Shown piece by piece: positions 36,389-45,800 of a DNA stretch of 64,000 nucleotides. This DNA is from Dendrocalamus latiflorus. Lineage: Eukaryota > Streptophyta > Magnoliopsida > Poales > Poaceae. Both the position numbers and the translations under genes were made by a program. The stretch lies in contig CM029654.1 of assembly GCA_017311315.1 (NCBI GenBank), positions 21,473,879-21,537,878 of the forward strand. Direction: 5' to 3'. A model generated the notes under the pieces. It was not told the origin of the DNA, searched no databases, and saw only the letters and a program-made list of their open reading frames with translations. Each line of letters starts with the position of its first letter. Positions within the stretch are counted from its first letter, which is position 1.

Positions 36389-36765
36389 AATAAGCAAATA
36401 CAGACGCAAGCACAACAACACATTCAGATCTATTACAGGATAACAAGCTAACGAACCCTTCGTGGCACGACGGTGAGGCTGAACAAGACACACTTACGAT
36501 ACTTACGGCAAGAGTGTGTTGTCTAGCCTCCCGTCGTGCCACAACGAAGACGCTAGCTCACGGCAGTAGTTGGTGTCGTCGAGGAACAAGCAAATACAGA
36601 GGCAAGACACAACAACACATTCAGTTCTATTACAGCTAACGAACCCTTCGTGGCATGACGGTCACTCTAAACAAGACACACTTACGACACTTACGGCAAG
36701 AGTGTGTTGTCCAGAATACCGTCGTGCCACAACGGAGGCGCTAGCTCACAACGGAAGGGAGATGT
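36389..36765. repeat. Tandem pair of about 190-bp units, each containing a long hairpin
   Basis: Unit 1 is 36389-36577 and unit 2 is 36584-36765. In each, arms of about 35 nt pair around a 14-nt loop: 36461-36495 with 36510-36546, and 36649-36683 with 36698-36735. Arms begin CGTGGCACGACGG and end ACACACTT. The middle of the stem differs between units, and both arms differ together. It does not encode a protein. A small-RNA precursor is possible but untested. Confidence 0.7.
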
Positions 36766-37205
36766 AGGAAGCTAGCTAGTGGATGAACTCACGCGTGACT
36801 AGTACCGGTTATTAATAAGTGCCGAACAGTGAGAGGAACTGGTGCCCGCCATTCGATGTGGAGAGAATGGACAGGTGAGATCGAAATCCTGGGTATACGC
36901 CATGGCCCAGAGAACTGTGATTATCACAGACGATTTGTTACATGAACTGTCTGTGGTAATGAATATCAGACACGGTTTATTATACGAACTGTCTGTGATG
37001 CTCACTTATCACAGACGATTCATATTAAGAACCGTCTGTGACATTAATATCAGAGACGATTTAGAATACGAACCGTCTGTGATATTAATATCAGAGACGG
37101 TTTGGAATATGAACCGTCTGTGTTAATGCTTAAATATGCGCACCCTAATTCAGCTCTTCTACACTGTCCTCTCCCTCATCTTCTTCATCACCAAATTTCT
37201 CGATA

Positions 37206-37696
37206 ATGACATCTAATATTCTTTTGATCTCCTTCCTCTCATCTATTCATCATGAGTTATTTGGACGCAACCTTACACAGGCGGCCAACAATTTACGTCT
37301 GGAGCAGCTCCTCCACTCACGCCCTGCTCTCCTTCCTCGACTCACTTCCATCCGTCAGCTGGATCTCTTCATCCGCCGTCGACAGAGGTGTGTCGTTGTT
37401 GCTTAGGAAAGAGAAATCGCCCTCAGCCTCGTTCTTCTCTACAATGTGCACAAAGCGGAGGAAGCTCTTGCGGCAGTACAGAGACACATGGATAACCTTG
37501 CCGATCAAGCAGAATCGGCCAATTCTGAGGAAGCTTATCATGGCATTCTCTTTGAGATTATGGGCCATGCTAATGATTTGCCCAAGCTTGAGGAGGAAGT
37601 GGAGAGGGCAAGGATAATTTTGATGGCATTTGAGAACACAGCGGCTGATCCTCCAACTCCAGAAGTCGAAGAAGAAGCATATGAAGCCCAGAAGAT
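37206..37696 (+). pseudogene. Captured coiled-coil ORF of unknown origin, one in-frame stop
   Basis: I do not recognise this protein. One frame runs from about 37206 through NLRLEQLLHSRPALLPRL and QLDLFIRRRQRC, meets TAG at 37404-37406, and continues in the same frame with KAEEALAAVQRHMDNLADQA, HANDLPKLEEEVERARII and an acidic C-terminal end (PPTPEVEEEAYEAQKIK). Heptad-like Leu/Ala spacing suggests a coiled coil. The nested MITE at 37700 follows immediately, and the adjacent TAA target copy supplies a stop. Its place between CACTA subterminal repeats suggests a captured host gene piece. A CACTA accessory (TNP-A-like) protein is the main alternative. Confidence 0.5.
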
Positions 37697-37699
37697 TAA

Positions 37700-38084
37700 G
37701 GGCCTGTTTAGGAGAGCTCCACCACTGAAAATGTGGATCTGGAGCGGCAGCTCCACCATGGAGCAGCTCCACTGTGGATCTGGGATCCCACCATGGAGTG
37801 TTTGGCTTGTACAACAGCTCTAGATCCACGAAATTGAGGTTTTTGTGGGAATGACCACTTTTGGTGGGATGGGATGTGTAACCAGTGGCATTGGTGGGTA
37901 ATTACCACCCAACTCCACGGTGGAGCACCCCTTGAGGAGCTCCATGAAATCCATGGATCTGGCCCTCAGATCCAGAATTTTGGTGGATCCAGATTTCGCG
38001 GAGCTGGAGCGTTTGGGTAAAATTTCGTGGAGTGGAGCTGTTTTTCATGGATTTGGAGCTGGTGGAGCTCTCTCAAACAGGCCC
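37700..38084. mobile_element. MITE (PIF/Harbinger-type), 385 bp, TAA target duplication
   Basis: Ends GGGCCTGTTTAGGAGAGCTC and minus strand GGGCCTGTTTGAGAGAGCTC are flanked by TAA on both sides (37697-37699 and 38085-38087). Repeated GGAGCTCCAC-type words fill the interior. A 3-bp TAA/TTA duplication is typical of PIF/Harbinger MITEs. It sits inside the CACTA element and is therefore younger. Frames across it are chance. Confidence 0.85.
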
Positions 38085-38189
38085 TAAAATCTGGGAATCT
38101 TTTTTTGGACTTTTGTAATAAATTTGCCTTGAATTTTACTCTCATCTCAATATAGCTTTTGTAGTTCATATGACAAAAGTGTGTTGTCT

Positions 38190-38502
38190 GGATTACCACA
38201 GATGGTTCGTATTAAGAACCGTCTGTGAAAGTTCACAGATGGTTATTAACACGAACCATCTGTGTTGTCTAGATTATCACAGACGGTTCGTATTAGGAAC
38301 CGTCTGTGAAAGTTCATAGACGGTTCTTAACACGAACCGTCCGTGATGTCTCAATAATCACAGACGGTTCGTGTTAATAACCGTCTGTGAAAATATCACA
38401 GACGGTTGCCAGTATAAACAGTCTGTGATAGTTTAAGTACAGACGGTTCCATATGAATAGTCTGTGATGTACCCATTCAATATAGTCTCTTTTGTAGTAG
38501 TG
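38190..38502. repeat. CACTA subterminal repeats, right end
   Basis: About eight palindromic CACAGACGGTT...AACCGTCTGTGA units ending in TCTCTTTTGTAGTAGTG. The order and spacing parallel 1455-1901 closely. Confidence 0.9.
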
Positions 38503-38505
38503 ACT

Positions 38506-39413
38506 CAATAAATTTCTTAGTCTTAATAATTAGGTTTTCCTTAATTACCAAAACTAATGCAATGGAGGGTGGACTCACAATTTTCTTATCGTCATCTTCC
38601 TCATCTCCAATAGGGAGTTAGGGTTCATCTACACTTAAGAACGACTATTAATTGCTTATACTAGAGAGATTGTACAAACAATAGGATATAAGTAGTAAAA
38701 AACCTAGAGTATTAACTTCTTCCTTGTTATGTGCGCATTGAGCTAAAATCAAAAGCAAATAAAAGCAGTAATAACTAACACGTGGAATGAAGCGCTTGTT
38801 TAGATTGAGCTTAGGCATAAACTCACTTCAGATCTCAAACTTTCGTGACGACCAACGTACTAAATTCCTAGCCATCACGAAACATCCAGCCCCTCGTAGT
38901 TCTTAAATGAGACATCCTTAAGTGAAGGATGTCATCTTTCAGATTAGGGAGAGTTCTTACAAAGTTGAGCTAGTTAGAAAGAAATATTTGAAAGGCATAG
39001 ACATTAGACGTCACGACATTTGGTTGGTTTGTTTGCCAATATTTGAACCTTAGTTCGGTGACAGACCCAAAATCAAAATTTAGAGGGCTAATAGAAGTTA
39101 CTCACCGATTTACCAAATGCCAAGCTTCTGACGAGCACCATCCATTTGGTCACCTCTGTTACCTTGACTAGCTGACTAGCTGTGGCCATTGTCGTTGCCA
39201 CTGTTACCCTTGCCGTGTGTGCACGCAAGACGCGTCCTATGGGAGCTCTCATTTACTCCCCCATGCCAGCTATGGCAACGGAGGCCTATAGCTGCACGAG
39301 CCACATTTACTCACACCACCACCCCACAACCCTCTAGTCCCCTCTCACACTTTGCTCCCCCTTCTCCCCCAGCCCACTTTGCCTAGCTTTCTGCTACTAC
39401 TTACTACCACTCT
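38506..39413. other. Unassigned interval
   Basis: No supported gene or bounded element. It becomes C-rich toward 39300-39400. Solo LTR B is inserted at its right edge. Confidence 0.3.
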
Positions 39414-39418
39414 GCCTA

Positions 39419-41483
39419 TGTAGGATCAGATATGGCAACAGAGGGGGGGTGAATGGTGCCTTCTAAAAATTTATCCCCAAGTATCCACCTACGACACTTA
39501 TCTCCGATAGCTACAAAAGCTATGAAGGATAAAAGCTCAAGCTCACTGGAAACTCCGATACACAGGGAAGAAAGCGAGGCAAATAAGAAGAGCCAAAAAT
39601 CAAATCAGTGTGAAACAGCATGGGGCGGTCTGACCGCAATGCATCGGGCGGTCAGACCGCTTGCCTTATGCCGGTCAGACCGCTACACTCCGGCCGGTCA
39701 GACCACCGTTAGGTGGCCGGTCTGACCGCCCCTAACCGGCTGGTCTGACCGCCGTTAGGTGGCCGGTCTGACCGCCCCTAACCGGCTGGTCTGACCGCCG
39801 TTAGGTGGCCGGTCTGACCGCCCCTAACTGGCCGGTCTGACCGCCCCTCGGGAGCAGCAGGCAGAAAAACAGAACAGTGTTTGCAGAAATTCTAAAATCT
39901 GAGAAATTGAGTTTTTGGTTCTAATCTCTTCAGCCCAAAACAGCAGGAGAACAACCTAAATAGCATAGAGGCCTTAGAGAACCAAGGGAATCCATCAAGA
40001 GGGCTAAGAATCAAGATTTTGACAAAAATCTGAATCTTCTACAGAGAAGGAACTGAAATCCAAATTACTCAATAGTCTCTCAACTTTTGCTCATGAACTT
40101 TTGCAATTAGTTAAGCAATGATATCAGGACACTAAAGCATACACTTGGAATGAATATTTCCCTGAGAAACCAAAGATCCAAGCATGCCCTGACATGAAAC
40201 CCTAATTTTCAGCAAACAGAGGAAATTGGATGGAGCACAGAGAAATGAGATAAGTCATTGAATACTCCATTTGCTCTTGGGAATGGAATGGCCAAGTGGT
40301 CTAGAGTATTTTTCTCATCACAGAGTAAACAAGAACCATCCATTCTAGCAAGGATTCAACTCAAATTTGTTTCCAACAGAAAAATGACGAAGAGTGAACT
40401 GAAAACTGAAATTCACCACAAAGTGAGCAAGAAATGGAAACAACCCAACACAATCATTCTCTTAATGATATTGAGGAGGAGAGATGAATGATTACAAAGG
40501 TTTAGCTCACATCCCTCTCACTACATGCTTCTCTTGACACGAGAACACACGCACACAACAGAGCTCACTCTCCAGAACTCACTCCATTACTTTCTTACAC
40601 ACCCATGAGCTCTCTAACCTGAATGCCTACCCTCGAATGAGCTGCTGCTGCTGCCTTCCTCACCACCTTTTGAAGGCAAGAGCTCACCCTCTAATAGCAA
40701 ATCAAGAAGAGTCATACTACACCCACTCAAACCTCACACACACATATGAGGTAAGAGTCAAACCAGCCCTTTTTTGGAGGGAAAACCAGCCTTCACTTTC
40801 ATTGCTTGAGTCAAATCTCCAATTTCCCCTCAAGCACCTTCCCGGAAGCTTCCCGTGTCCGGTACCTAGACCGTCTGGACCTCGACTCCTCCCTGAGTCT
40901 AGTCCAGTCCGCTCCACTGCACACGACCGCACCCCGGCATCCTGACTGTCTGGACCTCCGACTCCACCTGAGCCTAGTCCCGATCCACTCGCCGTTGCCC
41001 ATCGTGTCCACCCGACACCGACCGAGACCTCCGACTCCACCTGAGTCTAGTCCTGGTCTGTTCCGTCGTGCACGACCGCAACCGACCTCCAACCGTTTGG
41101 ACCTCCGACTCCTCCCTGAGCCTAGTCCCGGTTCTCTCGTCGTCGCCCATCGTGTTCGTCACCGGTAGCTCCAGCTCCGATTCCTCGTCTCCCGACTCGC
41201 AACCACCTCACCAGCCTCGATCATCTTCGGCATCACCGACCATCTGGGCCTCAACACCTCCTGTGCCTAGTCCCGGTCCTCCTCACCTCACCATGACCTA
41301 GCTCCGAAGTCCTGCAGTCATACAGACAAGCAAACCGTCATATAGCACCGCACGAAACAGCATAATCAATATTAGCACAAGTAAAGGTACTCAACCCTAG
41401 AATACCCAAAACAAACTCAAACTCTCTAAACCAACCTTCAATTACTCATCACAAATATGGGGATACCACCACATGGTCTCTCA
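39419..41483. mobile_element. Solo LTR (copy B), 2065 bp, with perfect 5-bp target duplication
   Basis: It begins TGTAGGATCAGATATGG and ends ATGGTCTCTCA. GCCTA flanks it on both sides (39414-39418 and 41484-41488). It is the reverse complement of the family at 20815-22804. It contains a 46-bp tandem repeat with GGTCTGACCGCC motifs (39710-39850) and the roughly 90-bp array (40855-41290). Its frames are not genes. Confidence 0.93.
39710..39850. repeat. 46-bp tandem repeat, three copies, GGTCTGACCG motif
   Basis: Unit starts TAGGTGGCCGGTCTGACCG at 39710, 39756 and 39802 with almost no change. Related GGTCAGACCG words continue upstream to 39625. Copy A has only diverged, untandemised versions, so this array probably expanded after the two copies separated. 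Confidence 0.85.
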
Positions 41484-41630
41484 GCCTAGCTCTCTGCTCT
41501 ACTGCTTCTCCAACGGCTATGCCATGATCGACACGATAGATACAATTACCCATGGCTAGCCAGTGGTAGGGGCATCAGCCCCACCTGACCCACCAGTGGG
41601 TCCGGCCCTGCCCTAGTTTTCCATTGGAAG

Positions 41631-42307
41631 CAGGGGTGCAAACGGAGCGGATATTACTCATCCCGTATCATTTTTCATATTTTTTATTGGAATCGGAGTC
41701 GGACACGGATAGTGCCGGATACGAATACGAATGCGGATATTCTCGGTCACGAATACGGAGCGAATACATGCCGCTTCGAATACGGTTAGTTTCGGTCACG
41801 AATATTTCATCGGATAATGCGCAAAAGCAAATTTCACATGGTGACAAGGACAAGTTAAGCAACTAGTAAATTCTAGCTAGTAAAGTAGCAAGTAAATGAT
41901 AGAGGCTAATTAAACAAGTAGTAGCTAACTAGCTATATGTCATATGGTTCAAAAGTACGAATTGCCATAGCCAAGTAGTCAAGTACATCACTAGTTCATT
42001 TAACTTCATTACAGTTAGCAAATGATTCCATAAGGCCTTCGTATCCGGTATCCAGAGAGGCCAGGTATCCGACTCCATTTCCGTATCCGGTAACTATCCG
42101 AAAAAATACCCGGATAGTTCCGTATCCGTCGGATAATACTTTTTCCGAATCTGTTTCCGTATCCGACAAAAAATATCCAACTCCGTTTCCATATCCGACA
42201 AAACCTTCGGATATCTAAAAATTTGCTCCAAATGGTATCCGAATTAAAATAGACGGACGGACGGATGAACAGACGGTGAGAAAATATCCACTCTATTTGC
42301 ACCTCTA
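41631..42307. mobile_element. Non-autonomous hAT-type element, 677 bp
   Basis: Ends CAGGGGTGCAAACGGAGCGG and minus strand TAGAGGTGCAAATAGAGTGG form terminal inverted repeats. The flanks ATTGGAAG (41623-41630) and TTTGGAAG (42308-42315) agree at 7 of 8 positions, as an aged 8-bp hAT duplication. Many TATCCG/CGGATA words occupy the subterminal regions, as in hAT elements. No transposase is encoded. Confidence 0.8.
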
Positions 42308-42875
42308 TTTGGAAGAACTGAACTTACTGTCAAAAGTTAGCAAGATGATAGACTGCAGCCCATAATCAATCACACAGATGGTATAATTAAAAACTATAAT
42401 GATGAATTATCCATCCAGACGTCTGCATCGCCCCCCAGCACCAAATGGGTACGTCACTGACATCTGTCCGCGCCGACACGTGGCCCTCCCTTGCAAGTGA
42501 CACGAACCAAGATGGGCTCACCCTCGCCTCCCATCCCATGGGATCCCGTCGCCTTCCCCTTCCCCTCCAAGCAAAGAAAAAACCAAGAATATTAAACGCA
42601 AATGTCATACCCCACCACCTCCCACGCACGCGGTTGTATCCACGTGCGCCCAATGACGCGCGGGCCCAAGCGTCACGGACACCCCGCCCTTACGCTAAGC
42701 GCATAGAAGAAATATTAGTAAAAAAAAACCAAAGGACGAAAGACCACCACCACTCAGCTCGCCTCCCTTCGCGCACTACCTCCGCATCAGGCAATCAATC
42801 CCCAACACCACCTTCTCCGTACGCGCGCGCGCGCGCAACTCGACCTCGCGAGGAGGCGGCGGAGGGCCCCGTGCC
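42308..42875 (+). promoter_or_regulatory. Promoter and 5' leader region of the synaptotagmin gene
   Basis: GC-rich DNA with a (GC)n run at 42822-42836 precedes the ATG at 42876. I see no convincing TATA box at a fixed distance, so a TATA-less promoter is possible. The transcription start cannot be placed from sequence. The hAT element ends at 42307, so it lies within about 570 bp of the start codon. Confidence 0.45.
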
Positions 42876-45800
42876 ATGGCGTTCCTGTTCGGTGCCCTCC
42901 TGGGGCTGGTGCTCGGTGTCGCCGTCGTCATGGCGTTCGTGCGCCTCGAGAACTCCCGCGCCGAGCAGCGCCGCGAGCTGGTACGTGCCTCGAAACCGAC
43001 GGTTCCGTCATCCCTCCCTTCGTTCCCGATTCATCCTGGTGCGCATTGATTTGATCCAGCCCGATTCGATCTAGCCGCTGGGTGGGTGCCTGTGGGTGAT
43101 GCGGTGTCGGGTCTTTGGACCGTGGAGGTGGTCGAAATCAGGAGCTGTTAGGTTTTGGATTTTATAGCGCTTTTGATTCTGGAGTAGAGTGAAGCGTGGA
43201 TTTCAAATGAGGAGGTGCTGGTGTTGAGTGTTGTGGAAGCCCGTGTGCTGCAATTACATGCGCCGTAATTGCTAGGCTTCAATCCAAATCTTGCTTGTCG
43301 TTCCCAATTGAGATGTTTTTATGGAATCGGTTGCTCTTTGGGGGTAGAGTGGTCTTTCTTAGGCTCTTGTTTGGCGCAGTTGGGTAATGATTGGTTGGAC
43401 GATGTTGATTGGTCTTGCAGCTCCGTGTGGCTCTGATCCTGATGCTGTGACTAGTTGCACATTCGCTGGTTTGGCGAATAGGGAGGGTTGTGACGTCGAT
43501 AAAATGAGAGCGAGCTGGATGTGATGTGATTTTGGTTTGAGTTTGGATTATTTGAGTGAAAAAGGACATTTTGTTTAGTTTTAGGAAACGGGGAGATTGG
43601 ATCATATACCCACCCTTTAGTTGGGAAATTGAGGATTTACCCTCCACATCTCAATGACACGTGGGGTCATCATAAGTCACTGACACGTGGGTCAGGAGGG
43701 TAAATCCTCAATTTCCATCTAAATGAAGGGTATATGATCAATTTTTTCTTAGCTTTTTAGGATGTACTGCAGTAGCTTCTTGACTGCAAAAGTTATTCAC
43801 ATGATATCTATGTATAGGTCGTGCTGTAGCCCACATGTCCAAAATGACAGGTGAGAAAGTGTTACAACCTCTAGTCCAAACTAAGTGCCGTTTTAGCAAG
43901 TTGGTTTTGCTTTGCAGATAGTTATAGTTTTGTTTTTTTCTAGGCAACACTGTCTAACAAATGACTCTATTAACTCCTCCGTTGGTACTTGGTAGTGGTG
44001 TTAGGCCAGTCTCAGTGGAGGTTTCATGTCCCAGTTTCCAACACATCCATATTTTGGAAACAGTGCAGAAGAGTTTCATGCCCATGAAACTGGAAAATTT
44101 AACTATTTGCCACCCTTATGACTCGAGTGGCAACAGATTTGCCACTCGGGCCCATTGTCAGTGACTCAGGTGACCCCATATGTAAGTGACAGAGTGAATT
44201 GGTCAATCTTAAGAGTGGCAAAAAATTGAATCTCCCCATGAAACTCTCTCTACTCCTATGAAACCTTTATCGTCTCTCTCTTCATCAATACAGTGTCATG
44301 TCAGCGTATTTAATGCCCATGAAACTCCATGAAACCCCTACTGAGACTGGCCTTAGAGATATTTAATACACCATTAATAGGGGCAACGTATGCCAAAAAA
44401 TAAATGATTTATTCCTTCCTTGTAATGCTTACATGGAGCTAAAACAACACCTAAAACTAAGGCCCCGTTTGGCAGAGCTCTAGCTCTAGAAAATCTGTAG
44501 ATTTCCTAGAGCTGGTCATCTGTAGCTCTAGGAAATCCTAGATCTAGAGTTGCAGGCATGTTAAGTGCATTTACATGACTCATTTCATTTATATTATATA
44601 TTAAATAAAAATATTTAAATCACTTTAATTTAGTCAACAAACTACAGATCCAGCATAGATCTTGGAACTAGAGCTGTGTCAAACGAGGCCTAACTGGAGG
44701 AAGTACATGGTGGTGCTAATGTTTCTTATGGCGACTGGAAATATGCGTTCATTCAATTCGTCATGCTACTCTTTTTGAAAATAGAAGTTGCCATCCTAAT
44801 TGTAGAATACTGACAGCTGGACATGTTTGGGTTACTGTCTTACGAATCTTTAGCCCTGTTCGTATTGGCTTCTGCTTAGAAAAGCCAAAAGCCAATACGA
44901 ATACCCAGTTAAGCTGTTGAGTTTAAGCCAGGGCACCTTAACGTCGTGGCTGACGCACTATCACGGAAAGACTCCGACCTAGGCACCTTTTTTCGCCATT
45001 ATTGCCCCACGGTTCACATTATTTGATGAGCTACGCCAAGCAGCGCTCACAGAGCCCGAGCTTTCGGCTTTACGTACGCGCATCGAGACATGCGACCTCG
45101 CTGCTCCGTGGTCGTTGGTTGACGCGTGGTGTGCTTTGGCCGGCACACACACGTTCTGGCATCTTCCCATCTCCACTTGGCTGTACTGGCGGCAGTCCAT
45201 GACGGGCCACACGAGGGCATTCAGAAGACCTTGCATCGCCTCCGCCAAAATTTCCATATCCCTCAGGATAGGGCGGTGGTGCAGGAGTATGTCCATGCAT
45301 GCATCGTATGTCAGCGCAACAAGGCCGAACAGCTTCAGCCGACCGGACTACTATTTCCTTTGGAGGTACCATGCCGTATTTGGTCTGACATTTCCATGGA
45401 CTTTATTGAGGGGTTGCCGAAGGTGGGCGGGAAGTCCATCATCCTGACCGTGGTGGATCGATTCTCGAAGTATGCTCACTCAATTGAGTCTCCTGAGTTT
45501 TCTTTGTTGAGATTGTTCGTCTGCACGGGATACCGGCATCGATTGTCTCCGACAGAGATCCGGTATTTACCTCCAACTTTTGGAAGGACCTTTTTTAGCA
45601 ATGCGGCACCAACATTGCTATGAGCACAACATTTCATCCCCAATCCGATGGGCAATCCGAGGTGGTTAATAAGGTCATAACTATGTATCTCCGTTGTATG
45701 ATGGGAGATCGTCCTCGCCAATGGATCCGATGGTTGCCATGGGCTAAATTCATATACAACACATCGTATCATTCGGCACTGCATACTACTCCATTCCGGG

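Larger units (their letters stand above)
36268..38502. mobile_element. Non-autonomous CACTA element, 2235 bp, with ACT target duplication
   Basis: The left end CATTGCTACAGATAG (36268) and the right end, minus strand CACTACTACAAAAGAG (38502), are flanked by ACT at 36265-36267 and 38503-38505. A 3-bp duplication is the CACTA signature. Subterminal palindromes lie at 36288-36335, 36905-37130 and 38190-38480. The interior holds a tandem pair of hairpins, a captured coiled-coil ORF and a nested MITE, and no transposase. The right-end family equals that of the transposase-bearing element at 1-1901, which could have mobilised it. Confidence 0.85.

Noticed and set aside
37317..37829. 170-codon minus-strand frame
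   Set aside because: It is antisense to the coiled-coil frame and crosses the edge of the inserted MITE.
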